Origin: Bradyrhizobium sp. sGM-13
GTDB lineage: Bacteria; Pseudomonadota; Alphaproteobacteria; Rhizobiales; Xanthobacteraceae
DNA length: 64,000 bases
NCBI RefSeq assembly: GCF_018398875.1
Contig: NZ_JAGWDK010000009.1
Coordinates: 124,001-188,000 of the forward strand
Reading direction: 5' to 3'
This document shows, one piece after another, positions 30,954 to 40,439 of this stretch. Positions within the stretch are counted from its first letter, which is position 1. The number at the start of each line of letters is the position of its first letter. The notes under the pieces were generated by a model. That model was not told the DNA's origin. It worked only from the letters and a program-made list of their open reading frames with translations, and searched no databases. Both the position numbers and the translations under genes were made by a program.

Positions 30954-33900
30954 TTGTCGATGCGGCCACGCCTGAACTCCTGGTTGCGCAACTCCCGGTT
31001 GTATTTTGGCGGCGTCTGTCTCGCGGCGGCATCGTTGCCGGCCGCGGCGCAATCCACCTGGACCGGTGCCGCATCCAGCAATTGGTTCGACGCAAGCAAC
31101 TGGACGAACGGCGTTCCGGTCGCTGGCGGGGGAACGGCAAGGGTCGACGCAACTACACCCAATGCTCCAGTGGTGAATGCGCCCGGTGCTGCCGCGGAAG
31201 TCATTGCGGTCGGCATCAACGCCGTGGGCGCGCTCACCATTACGGGAGGCGGTACGCTAAGCAGTGTCGATGGCCATATCGGCTACCCCTTCTCTCGTGG
31301 CACGGTGGCGGTGACCGGTCCCGGATCCAACTGGAGCAATTCCCAGACCCTTGACATCGGCTTCTTCGGCGCAGGGACGCTCACCATCGAGAGCGGTGGG
31401 ACGGTGAGCACCATGAACGGCTATCTGGGCACGGCTCCCGGCGCCGAGGGCACGGTGACGGTGACCGGCGCCGGCTCCACCTGGACCAACAGCGGAAATC
31501 TCTTCGCCGGCAGGGCCGGCACGGGCACGCTCACGATCGCGGACGGCGCAACGGTGAGCAGCGTGGACGGCTATATCGGAGACCTCGATAGCGCCCGCGG
31601 AACCATGACGGTGACCGGCGCGGGATCCACCTGGACCAATTCCGGAAATCTCTTCGTCGGAGATGCCGGCACAGGCACGCTTGCCATCGCGAATGGCGGA
31701 ATGGTGAGCAATACGGACGGCTATCTCGGCCGCAGCGCTTTCTCTTCTGGCACGATGACGGTGACCGGCAACGGCTCCACCTGGATCAATTCCGGAAATC
31801 TCTTCGTCGGCAGTGCCGGCACAGGCACGCTCACCATCGCGGATGGCGCAACGGTGAGCAGCGTGAACGGCAATGTCGGCGCCGTCTCTAGCGGCCACGG
31901 AAGCACAACGGTGACCGGCGCGGGATCCACCTGGACCAACTCCGGAAATCTCTTCGTCGGGGATGACGGCACGGGCACGCTCACCATCGCGAATGGCGGA
32001 TCGGTGAGCAATACGGACGGCTATCTTGGACGCAGCGCTCTGTCTCATGGCACGGCGACGGTGACCGGCGCCGGCTCTGCCTGGATCAACAGCGGAAATC
32101 TCGTCATCAGCGATGCCGGCACAGGCATGCTGACCATCGCGGCCGGCGGCGGGGTGAGCGGCGCAATCGGCATCATCGGCAACGACACCGGCTCCCGCGG
32201 CACGGTGACGGTGACCGGCGCGGGCTCCGCCTTGACCAACAGCGGAAATCTCTTCGTCGGCAACGCCGGCACGGGCGCGCTCACTATCGCGGACGGCGGC
32301 CGGGTGAGCAACGCGATCGGTTTCGTCGGTTTCGTCGCCGGTTCGCAAGGGTTCATGACGGTGACTGGCGCCGGCTCGGCCTGGAGCAACAGCTCCTCCC
32401 TCACGATCGGCGGCGGCGGCACGGGCATACTCGCCATCGAGAATGGCGGAGCCGTGAGCAACACGTCCGCAATTGTCGGGTCGGCCAATGGCTCGCAAGG
32501 GAGCGTGACGGTGACGGGCGTTGGCTCCACCTGGACCAATTCCTCACAGCTCTCGATCGGCACCTTCGGCGTCGGGTTGCTCGCTGTCGCAAGCGGCGGG
32601 ACGATCAGCAGCACATATGGGATCCTCGGCGACTTTGCCGGCGCGCAGGGCACGGCCACGGTCGCGGGCGCCGGCTCTGCCTGGGTCAATTCCCTGGACC
32701 TTTACGTCGGCAACGCCGGTACGGGTTCGCTCGCGATTTCGAACGGCGGCACGGTGAGCAATGCGAACGGCTACGTTGGTGACGACACCAGCTCGCAAGG
32801 CACGGTGACAGTGACGGGTCCGGGCTCGGCCTGGAACACCAGTGCCTCCCTCACAATTGGCGTCAGCGGCACTGGCGTGCTCGCCATCGACAATGGTGGA
32901 TCCGTGAGCAGCGCGTCCGCGATCATCGGATCGGCCATTGGCTCGCAAGGAACCGTGGCGGTGACGGGCGCCGGCTCGACATGGACCAATTCCGGAGACC
33001 TCCATCTCGGATTCGACGGCACCGGAACGCTCACCGTCGCGGCGGGTGCAACGGTGCACACCGGCACCGCGCATGTGGCAAGCCAGGCCGGCTCGCGCGG
33101 CACGCTGAACATCGGTGCGGCGGCAGGCAGTCCGGCGGCGGCCGCCGGCACGCTCGACGCGGCAAGCGTCGCATTCGGCGCTGGCACTGGCACGATCAAC
33201 TTCAATCATACGTCCGCCAACTACGTGTTTGGGTCGACGATGACCGGCAATGGCAGCGTCGACGTGCTGTCCGGCACCACCATCCTGACGGCTGCCAACA
33301 GCTACACGGGTCCCACGACTGTCAACGGCGCCACGCTCATCGTGAACGGCTCGATCGCCTCGTCACCGCTGACGGTGGATGGCGGCGGTCTTGTCGGGGG
33401 CACCGGTCTTCTTGGCGCAACGACCATCGGTGCCGGCACGCTCTCGCCCGGCAACTCGATCGGCACCATCACGGTACAGGGCAATCTCATGCTGTCGGCG
33501 GCCTCGACCTACCTGCTCGAGATTGCGCCGACGAGTGCCGATCGCACCGATGTCACGGGCGCGGCGCAGCTCGCCGGTGCCTTGCGTGTGGTCACAGCGC
33601 CCGGGACCTACGCACCGGGCACCACCTACACGATTCTCACGGCGACGGGCGGCATCGCCGGCACGTTCGACAGCGTGACTTCCAATCTCACGTCGTCCGC
33701 CTTCATAACGCCGACCGTGTCCTACAATGCCGACCACGTACTCTTCACCCTCGCACGCACGGCATTCGCGAGCGTCGGCTGGACGCGCAACCAGATTGCC
33801 ACCGGCACCGGCGTCGACTCGCTGGGCTTCGGCAATCCCATCTTCAATACGGTGCTCTACGGCACGGCCGCGCAGGCGCGGCAGGCGTTCGATGCAGGGC

Positions 33901-34899
33901 CAGTTGCATGCGAGTACGGCGGGCGTGCTCGTCGACGAATCGCGCGATCTGCGCGACGCAGTGCTCGGCCGCCTGCGCCAGGCGTCCTTCGACAACGCGG
34001 CAGGCGGGACGACGTCGCGTGCTGCCCGCCCGGTGGCCCTTGCGGGGACCGTGCCGGAGACGAAGACGCACTCGTCCCGCCTGACCTTCTGGGCGCAGGG
34101 ACTCGGCGCGCGCGGTCGCATCGACGGCGACGGCAATGCGGCAGCGGTCGGTCGCCACCACGCTGGCGCCGTCGCGGGGCTCGATGGCGCCGTTGATGAC
34201 TGGCGCTTCGGCTTTGCGGCGGGCTATTCGGACTCAGCGGTCGGCGTGGACGCGCGCGCGAGCTCGGCCTCGGTCGAGAGCGGCCACGCGGCGTTCTACG
34301 GCGCGGGCAGTGCCGGCGCCTGGAGCGTGCGCGCCGGCATGGCCTATTCGTCCCACCAGATCGACACCACCCGTACCATCGCGTTTCCGGGCTTCGTCGA
34401 TCGCGCGTCGGCCGCCTATCATGGCGGCACCACCCAGGTGTTTGGCGAGGTTGGCTACGGTGTCGGACTCGGCCCGGTCGCGCTCGAGCCGTTCGCAGGG
34501 GCTGCCTGGGTGCAGGCGAGGACGAGCGGTTTCACGGAGAAGGGCGGCGTCGCGGCGCTCACGGGTGCGCGCGACCGCGAAGAGGCGGGCTTCGCGACGC
34601 TTGGCACGCGTCTCGCCACCAGCGTGGCGGTCGGGGGAATGACGCTGGCGCCGCGCCTCTCCGCTGCCTGGCAGCACGTGCTCGGTGACGTGACGCCGGT
34701 CACCACCCTCTCCTTCGCGGGCGGAAGCACTGCCTTCGAGATCGCGGGCGCGCCGCTGGCGCGCGACAGCGCGCTCCTCGAAGCCGGCGCTGACCTGTAT
34801 CTCAATGCGCAAACCACGCTCGGCATTCTCTACCAGGGCCAGGTCGCACGCAACGCCGAAGACCACGCCGTGCGAGGCCGCCTCGCCGTGAGATTTTGA
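30954..34899 (+). pseudogene. Type V autotransporter with T5SS/PEP-CTERM-type repeats, reading frame broken once
   Basis: Codes for about 1,300 residues in two frames. Start is TTG at 30954 (better spaced from GGAGG) or ATG at 30960. Signal peptide up to about LPAAAQS, a short G/N-rich cap, then twelve tandem 50-residue repeats (31299-33098), then autotransporter-associated beta-strand segments (ANSYTGPTTVNGATLIVNGS, GGGLVGGTGLLGATTIGAGTLSPGNSIGTITVQGN). The first frame runs up to YGTAAQARQAFDA; near 33893-33900 homology jumps to a second frame (GQLHASTAGVLVDESRDLRDAVLGRLRQA) and on to a complete beta-barrel ending in GRLAVRF, with the terminal Phe typical of outer-membrane barrels. About five bases seem to be missing at the junction. 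If the break is real, the passenger cannot be displayed. Confidence 0.82.
31299..33098 (+). repeat. Twelve tandem 150-bp repeats in the autotransporter passenger
   Basis: Each unit codes for 50 residues built on GTVTVTGAGSTWTNSGNLFV, then GxxGTGTLTIxxGGxVSxxxGYxG. All twelve units have the same length. Units 2+3 (31449-31748) and 4+5 (31749-32048) are clearly more alike as a pair than neighbouring units are, so a 300-bp two-unit block was duplicated. This matches the pattern described as the T5SS/PEP-CTERM-associated repeat. Confidence 0.9.
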
Positions 34900-35027
34900 C
34901 ACGTTAATGAGACACGGCAATTTCTGTGACAGAGCTGCAGCAAGTAGCCCGCATGAGCACCGCGATATGCGGGGATAAACCAAACCCGGACTCGACTCGC
35001 TCATCCGAGCTACGCTTGCTGCGACGT

Positions 35028-36167
35028 CTAGAGTCGCGCCTTTTGTGCGAGCGGCACCCGAAAAGTCCTGAAGCCTTCGATATCGGGAAACCCCTCTGCT
35101 GCTTCGCGCGAAGCGAATGTCAGAACCGCGGCCGGGACTTCGCCGTTGATCAGCCGGTCGATCGCGCCGGCTTTTGCTTCGCTGAACTGGACTTCCGCGG
35201 CTCCCGCCGCCATGAACGCAGCGCTGACACGTCCGCTCGATGCGGACTGCTTCTCCTCGATCGCAATGCTCATGTTGTTCAGGTCGGACAGCGAATCGAT
35301 CTCCGGACGTGCCAGCACAAGCGCGACCAGATCCGGGTCGTCTGGCGCTACGGATGCCGCTTTGTCGCTATCGCTCACGTCGGCTGGCGCTGCTTCCGGA
35401 TTGTCCGATTTGTTGGCCGCTTCCCTCCCCGTCCCGATCGCCGTGACGAGATCGGCCATTCCCGTCGCTTCCACAAGCTGCTGCTGTATGGTTCGAGAGA
35501 CCGGAGCGGGAGCAACGCCGGCCGAGGGAGGCAACGCAGTCGCCTCGGGCGTAGCAGGCGTCGCGGCGATCTCAAGCGTGGCCGGCGGCGGCAGGGTGAC
35601 CTCGGATTTGACCTCCGATTTCCCCTCCCACTTGGGAGTCTCCACCTCCGACTTGGGAGTCTCCGCAGGCTGCGACGCAGCGACGGCGGCTGTCTGACCG
35701 GGCTCGGGGCTATCAGGGATTTCCAATTTGCGCTCCGGCGGTTGGCCAGCCGCGACTGCGTTTTCGCGAGCCACTGGCGCCGTGACAGCCGGAATGTTCT
35801 TCCCGGCTGCTGCGAGCGCGGGAGCGGCGGCCTTCTTGGCGGTTGGCGGCCTCGTATTGGAGGCCGCCTTGCTGCCGCGCGGCGCAGTGCGGGAAACAGG
35901 TGCGCCCTGCCTCGCTACGCGTGCGGGACTGGCGTGTTCTGGTCTTGCTGTTTCGGCCTCAGCCGGCACCGCGATATCAGTTTCGCGAACCGCGCGGTGC
36001 CGGGCAGACAATGCCTGATCAGACCAGGTCATGTAGGACTGGCACGTGCGGTTGCACGGCAGCCCGTCGATATAAACGATGTCGGGAGAATCCAGCGGAT
36101 TGGCCTGCAGGGCTCCACTCGAACCAAGGGACAAGATCAGGGCCGGCAAAATCCATCTTCTCGACAT
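35028..36167 (-). CDS. Secreted protein with TAXI/binding-protein-like C-terminal domain
   Basis: 379 residues from the ATG at 36167 (MSRRWILPALILSLGSSGALQA, a signal peptide). A Cys-containing short motif follows (VYIDGLPCNRTCQSYMTW), then a 200-residue low-complexity Ala/Pro/Lys/Glu linker (KSEVETPKWEGKSEVKSEV). The last 100 residues (ALVLARPEIDSLSDLNNMSIAIEEKQ, AAFMAAGAAEVQFSEAKAGAIDRLINGEVPAAVLTFASREAAEGF) look like a lobe of a periplasmic binding protein of the TAXI type. That last point is a resemblance, not a firm assignment. A fragment of the same gene lies at 30662-30790. Confidence 0.7.
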   Translation of the reverse strand: MSRRWILPALILSLGSSGALQANPLDSPDIVYIDGLPCNRTCQSYMTWSDQALSARHRAVRETDIAVPAEAETARPEHASPARVARQGAPVSRTAPRGSKAASNTRPPTAKKAAAPALAAAGKNIPAVTAPVARENAVAAGQPPERKLEIPDSPEPGQTAAVAASQPAETPKSEVETPKWEGKSEVKSEVTLPPPATLEIAATPATPEATALPPSAGVAPAPVSRTIQQQLVEATGMADLVTAIGTGREAANKSDNPEAAPADVSDSDKAASVAPDDPDLVALVLARPEIDSLSDLNNMSIAIEEKQSASSGRVSAAFMAAGAAEVQFSEAKAGAIDRLINGEVPAAVLTFASREAAEGFPDIEGFRTFRVPLAQKARL

Positions 36168-36310
36168 GACTGCTCCGTTCGAACGCGCGTGGTGTTCGAC
36201 GCGAGCTACGAATGGATGGAGATGAGGTTTCAAAAAACGGTCATGTTTTCCGGATCGCTACGCGACGCATAATACGCGCTGCTTGAAGCATAATACGCGC
36301 TGATTGTTTC

Positions 36311-36368
36311 CGTCATTGCGAGCCACGCCCGGTCGGCCCAAAGCGCCGCCGGGTGCCTCGCAGTGACG
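36311..36368. repeat. Palindromic intergenic repeat
   Basis: CGTCATTGCGAG at one end and CTCGCAGTGACG at the other enclose an imperfect dyad. It lies directly downstream of the ctpA stop and is another copy of the gtcattgcgagg family. Just before it, 36262-36300 holds a short tandem repeat of gcataatacgcgctg. Confidence 0.65.
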
Positions 36369-36382
36369 CAGCGGTTCTGAGT

Positions 36383-37717
36383 TTAGTTCGGCACCGCCCG
36401 CTTCGCGGCCGTGACTGCATTTGCATTCACGGTGCCGCCGCGCAGCAGGTTGAACGCGGCGTTGAGCGCCTTGTCGTCCTTTTCGTTCGGCGGGACGTAA
36501 GCTTGCGAGCCGGTCTGCTCGGCGCCGTCGGCGGCGAGGTGGCCGCGCATCGAGGCTTCGCCCTTCAGCTCGGCGCGGCCCTTGAGTTCATCGGGCACGT
36601 CCTGCAGCACCTCGACGTCGGGCGCGATGCCCTGGGCCTGGATCGAGCGGCCCGACGGCGTGAAGTAGCGCGCCGTGGTCAGCGCCAGCGCGCCGTTACC
36701 CTGTCCGAGCGGAATGATGGTCTGCACCGAGCCCTTGCCGAAAGTGCGCGTGCCGATCAGCGTGGCGCGCTTGTGGTCGCGAAGCGCGCCGGCCACGATC
36801 TCGGACGCTGAAGCCGAGCCGCCGTTGATCAGCACCACCAGCGGCTTGCGCTTGGTGATGTCGCCGCCGCGCGCGGTGAAGCGCTGGGTTTCCTCCGAAG
36901 TGCGGCCACGCGTCGAGACCACCTCGCCCCGGCTTATGAAGGCGCTCGACACCGACACCGCCTGATCGAGCAACCCGCCGGGATTGTTGCGGAGGTCGAC
37001 GACATAGCCCGTTAGTTTTTCCGGCGGAATTTCCTTCGAGATGCTGGCGATGGCTTTCTTCAAGCCGTCGGTGGTTTGCTCGTTGAAACGGGTGATCCTG
37101 ATGTAACCGATGTCGCCGCCGTCTGTCTTGAAGCGGACCGGCCGCACCCGGATGATCTCGCGCACGATGGCAACGTCGATCGGCGCGGCGGCCCCCTTGC
37201 GCACGACCTTGAGGCGGATCTTGCTGTTGGCGGGGCCCTTCATCCGGCCCACCGCCTGTTCGAGGGTCATGCCCTGGATGACCTCGTCGTCGATCTGGGT
37301 GATCACGTCGCCTGACAGCATGCCGGCCTTGGCCGCGGGCGTATCGTCTATCGGCGTGACCACCTTGACGAGGCCGTCTTCCATCGTGACCTCGATGCCG
37401 AGCCCACCGAACTCGCCATGGGTGGTCTCCTGCATGTCGCTCCAGCCCTTCTCATTCATGTATCTTGAATGAGGATCGAGCGCCGAGATCATGCCGTTGA
37501 TGGCGCCTTCCATCAGCTTGGAATCGTCCGGCTTCTCGACGTAGCTGGTCTTGATCCGCTCGAACACGTTGCCGAACAAATTGAGCTGGGTGTAGGTGTC
37601 GGAACGGGCCGCAGCCTTTGCCGCGGCCACCAGATGCGCGCCTTGAGGTCCGATCACGAGGGCGGTCAGACACGCGCCCGTCACCGTGCCGAGAAGAAAG
37701 GCAAAATTCCTGCGCAT
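36383..37717 (-). CDS. ctpA: S41-family carboxyl-terminal processing protease
   Basis: 444 residues from the ATG at 37717 (MRRNFAFLLGTVTGACLTALVIG, signal or anchor sequence). PDZ domain at about 95-165 (GIEVTMEDGLVKVVTPIDDTPAAKAGMLSGDVITQIDDEVIQGM). The S41 catalytic domain follows, with the serine in INGGSASASEIVAGALRDHKRA and the lysine in GTRTFGKGSVQTIIPL, the Ser/Lys dyad of CtpA. The C-terminal tail carries EGASMRGHL-like sequence. It acts in the periplasm on exported proteins and on regulators of peptidoglycan hydrolases. The small secreted-protein gene at 37917 is upstream on the same strand. Confidence 0.95.
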   Translation of the reverse strand: MRRNFAFLLGTVTGACLTALVIGPQGAHLVAAAKAAARSDTYTQLNLFGNVFERIKTSYVEKPDDSKLMEGAINGMISALDPHSRYMNEKGWSDMQETTHGEFGGLGIEVTMEDGLVKVVTPIDDTPAAKAGMLSGDVITQIDDEVIQGMTLEQAVGRMKGPANSKIRLKVVRKGAAAPIDVAIVREIIRVRPVRFKTDGGDIGYIRITRFNEQTTDGLKKAIASISKEIPPEKLTGYVVDLRNNPGGLLDQAVSVSSAFISRGEVVSTRGRTSEETQRFTARGGDITKRKPLVVLINGGSASASEIVAGALRDHKRATLIGTRTFGKGSVQTIIPLGQGNGALALTTARYFTPSGRSIQAQGIAPDVEVLQDVPDELKGRAELKGEASMRGHLAADGAEQTGSQAYVPPNEKDDKALNAAFNLLRGGTVNANAVTAAKRAVPN

Positions 37718-37916
37718 CGTGGGGCGTCCCTCTATCTCTACGGACGCCCACACCATCCCTGTGAATCGGCGCCCCTGTCCCGGCCCCGCCAACTCACAAT
37801 GGCTTTTTGGTCGGATCAAGGCACGCCGACCCGGGGCAATACGGTCGCTTTCAGAGTCTGAATGAAATCATCACGTTAGATAGGGAATTCGTCATGCCCG
37901 GGCTTGCCGATATCTT

Positions 37917-38222
37917 CTACTTTGCAGCCCCTTCGGCGGAGTTGGCCTTTGACTTCGCTGCCGGCGCCTTAGCCGCCGCTTTCGGTGGTGTGCTGTCGCC
38001 GCGCATCGTCCCCCAGGGGTCCGAACTCTTCTGCTGCTCGGGGATGTTGCCGAGCGATCTCCGGTAGGCCCGCTCGGCCTCCTTCTCGGCCGCGATTTGC
38101 GACGGCGTCTTGGGCTTGTCCTCCTCGCCATATTTGGGGGGACCTTGTTGTTGGGCGGCAGCGGATCCGGCCAATAAGGCGATCACGGCGACAGCGCCCA
38201 GGATTCTGCCAACAACATGCAT
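37917..38222 (-). CDS. Small secreted hypothetical protein
   Basis: 101 residues from the ATG at 38222. Signal peptide MHVVGRILGAVAVIALLAGSAAAQ, then a Lys/Glu/Pro-rich soluble part (GPPKYGEEDKPKTPSQIAAEKEAERAYRRSLGNIPEQQKSSDPWGTMR) and an Ala/Lys tail. The DPWGxxR element is recognisable in similar small rhizobial proteins. Function unknown. The frame is open further upstream, but that part is the antisense of the HAD gene. Confidence 0.75.
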   Translation of the reverse strand: MHVVGRILGAVAVIALLAGSAAAQQQGPPKYGEEDKPKTPSQIAAEKEAERAYRRSLGNIPEQQKSSDPWGTMRGDSTPPKAAAKAPAAKSKANSAEGAAK

Positions 38223-38378
38223 GCGACTACTCCCTGAAAATTGGCCCCAAGCAACTGGCCCCAAGAAATTGGCCCAAGCCTTAGCACAGCCTGCGTATGG
38301 GCTTAAGCGCCGGATTGGGCTCCGACGCAAATCGCCGTGGCCGTTGCCGAGGCCGATCCGGTTTTGTAAACGACTGCC

Positions 38379-39005
38379 ATGAATTCGCCGCCAGCGCCCC
38401 ATTCCGTCGATGCCTTGCTGTTCGACCTCGGCCGTGTCGTGCTCGACATCAGTTTCGATCAGGTAATGACTTGCTGGGCGGGGCATGCCGGCTGCGCGCC
38501 TGCCGACCTCGCCGGACGCTTTGTGGTGGACGACAGTTTCAAGCACCACGAGACCGGCCGGATCGACGATGCGGCGTTCTTTGCGAGCCTGCGCCAATCG
38601 CTCGGCATCGGCATCACCGACGCACAGTTCCTGGAAGGCTGGAACGCGATCTTCACCGGCGAAATGCCCGGAATTTCGCCGCTCCTGGCGCGCGCAGCAA
38701 AACGCCTGCCACTCTATGCTTTTTCCAACACCAATCCGGCCCATGTTACGCATTTTTCGCAGGCCTATACGGATGTGCTCGGCCATTTCCGTCAGATATT
38801 CCTCTCCTCCAGCATCGGTTTGCGCAAACCCGACGCCGAAGCCTATGATCATGTGGTAAAAGCGATCGGCGTGCCGGCGTCGCGGATCCTGTTCTTCGAC
38901 GACTCGGCTGCCAATATCGAAGGTGCGCGGGCGCGCGGCCTTTCTGCCATCCACGTGACATCGACGGATGACGTGGCGAGGGCACTGACCGCACTTGGAA
39001 TTTGA
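38379..39005 (+). CDS. HAD-superfamily hydrolase (YihX-like phosphatase)
   Basis: 208 residues. HAD motif I is LLFDLGRVVLDI with the nucleophilic Asp; the second Asp of the common DxD is Gly, as in the YihX/epoxide-hydrolase-like branch. Motif II is in LYAFSNTNPAH, motif III in GLRKPDAEAYDHV, motif IV in ILFFDDSAANIEGARARGLSAIHV. It probably removes phosphate from a small metabolite. It ends 13 bases before the moeA start. Confidence 0.92.
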   Translation: MNSPPAPHSVDALLFDLGRVVLDISFDQVMTCWAGHAGCAPADLAGRFVVDDSFKHHETGRIDDAAFFASLRQSLGIGITDAQFLEGWNAIFTGEMPGISPLLARAAKRLPLYAFSNTNPAHVTHFSQAYTDVLGHFRQIFLSSSIGLRKPDAEAYDHVVKAIGVPASRILFFDDSAANIEGARARGLSAIHVTSTDDVARALTALGI

Positions 39006-39018
39006 GGGAGGTCCGCCC

Positions 39019-40230
39019 GTGGCGTTGATGCCGGTTGCCGATGCATTGTCTGCCATCCTTACGGGCGCCGATCCCCTGTCCGAAGAAATGGTGGCGCTCG
39101 ATGAGGCGTATCACCGCATTCTCGCACGCGACGTCGCCGCGCGGCGGACGCAGCCGCCGCAGGCGATGTCCGCGATGGACGGCTATGCGGTGCGCGCGGC
39201 TGACGCCGCCGATGTCGGCGCACGGCTGAAGGTGATCGGCGAGGTTGCCGCAGGCCGACCATTCGAGCGGAAGGTCGGCCCGCGCGAAGCGGTGCGGATC
39301 TTTACCGGCGGCGTGATCCCCGATGGCGCCGACGCTGTCATCATCCAGGAAGACACTGGCGTCGACGGCGATCATATCACCATCACGGAAGCTGCCGTTC
39401 CGGGGCGGCATATCCGCGCCGCGGGCGTAGATTTCCGCGAAGGCGACGTCCTCCTCAAACGCGGGCGCCGCCTCACCGACCGCGACCTCTCGCTCGCCGC
39501 CGGCATGAACTACCCGGAACTTACGGTGCACCGCCGCCCGAAAGTAGCGATGCTGGCAACCGGCGACGAACTGGTGATGCCAGGCGCAACCCCCAGCCCT
39601 GGCCAGATCGTCTATTCCAACGGCTACAGCTTGCGGGCGCTGGCGCGCGCCGAAGGGGCAGAAATCATCGACCTCGGAATCGCCGCCGACACCGTCGCCG
39701 CGACCACGGAAGGCATCCGCCGTGCCCGCAAGGCCGACGCGGACATCCTGATCACCCTGGGCGGCGCTTCGGTCGGAGACCACGATCTCGTCAAGCGGTC
39801 GCTTGAGGCCGAGGGCGTCGCCATGGCGTTCTGGCGGATCGCGATGCGGCCGGGCAAGCCGATGATGCATGGCAGGCTGGGCGCGATGCGGGTGATCGGC
39901 CTGCCCGGCAATCCCGTCTCCTCCTATGTCTGCGGCTTCCTGTTTCTGGTACCGCTGATTCGCGCCTTATCGGGCCGCGACACGATCCATCACCGGCGCG
40001 AAAACGCCCTCCTCGGCCGCGATCTCGCCGCCAATGATCAGCGCGAAGATTATCTTCGCGCCCGCCTCGAAGCGCGCGACGACGGCACGCTGGTTGCCAT
40101 GCCGGTGAACCATCAGGACTCGTCGCTATCAGGTAATCTCGCTGCAGCACGGGTGCTTGTGATACGTCCGCCGTTCGCGCCGGCTGCCGCAAAGGGCTCG
40201 CGCTGCGAACTGCTCCGGCTGCCGGAATGA
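39019..40230 (+). CDS. moeA: Molybdopterin molybdenumtransferase
   Basis: 403 residues from GTG at 39019, which has GGGAGG eight bases upstream. It inserts molybdenum into adenylylated molybdopterin. Conserved parts: MSAMDGYAVRAAD, EAVRIFTGGVIPDGADAVIIQED, VAMLATGDELVMPGATPSPGQIVYSNGYSL, ILITLGGASVGDHDLVK, KPMMHGRLGAMRVIGLPGNPVSSYVCGFLFLVPL. Full length. It is separated from moaC by about 12 kb. Confidence 0.96.
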   Translation: MALMPVADALSAILTGADPLSEEMVALDEAYHRILARDVAARRTQPPQAMSAMDGYAVRAADAADVGARLKVIGEVAAGRPFERKVGPREAVRIFTGGVIPDGADAVIIQEDTGVDGDHITITEAAVPGRHIRAAGVDFREGDVLLKRGRRLTDRDLSLAAGMNYPELTVHRRPKVAMLATGDELVMPGATPSPGQIVYSNGYSLRALARAEGAEIIDLGIAADTVAATTEGIRRARKADADILITLGGASVGDHDLVKRSLEAEGVAMAFWRIAMRPGKPMMHGRLGAMRVIGLPGNPVSSYVCGFLFLVPLIRALSGRDTIHHRRENALLGRDLAANDQREDYLRARLEARDDGTLVAMPVNHQDSSLSGNLAAARVLVIRPPFAPAAAKGSRCELLRLPE

Positions 40231-40302
40231 CGCCTGGAACGGCGCTCCAACAGCACCTTGGACCGGAACCGCAATGCGTTCACCTGAAATTAAGTGGTTG
40301 CG

Positions 40303-40317
40303 GAACACATATCGAAC
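40303..40317. promoter_or_regulatory. SOS box (LexA operator) upstream of lexA
   Basis: GAACACATATCGAAC is GAAC-N7-GAAC, the reverse complement of the alphaproteobacterial LexA site GTTC-N7-GTTC. It lies about 120 bases before the lexA start and should mediate autorepression. Confidence 0.85.
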
Positions 40318-40328
40318 ATATAGTGTCC

Positions 40329-40343
40329 GTTCATGATTTGTTT
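40329..40343. promoter_or_regulatory. Second, one-mismatch SOS box upstream of lexA
   Basis: GTTCATGATTTGTTT is GTTC-N7-GTTT, one base off the consensus and in the opposite orientation to the first box, 11 bases after it. Two sites would give graded autorepression. Confidence 0.5.
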
Positions 40344-40439
40344 CGACTGCTAGTGTCTTTGATCGAGAGTTTGGGGACTCGACGATCTGGGCGCTGAAAA
40401 ATTCGGAACGAGACGACGCCAACCGGGGGATTGCTCGCG

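Noticed and set aside
31299..33098. Regular direct repeats that could suggest a CRISPR array
   Set aside because: The 150-bp periodic repeats are in frame, code for the 50-residue passenger unit and have no spacer structure.
36262..36300. Short tandem repeat of gcataatacgcgctg
   Set aside because: Only two copies in a gap next to a palindromic repeat; no sign of a regulatory role.
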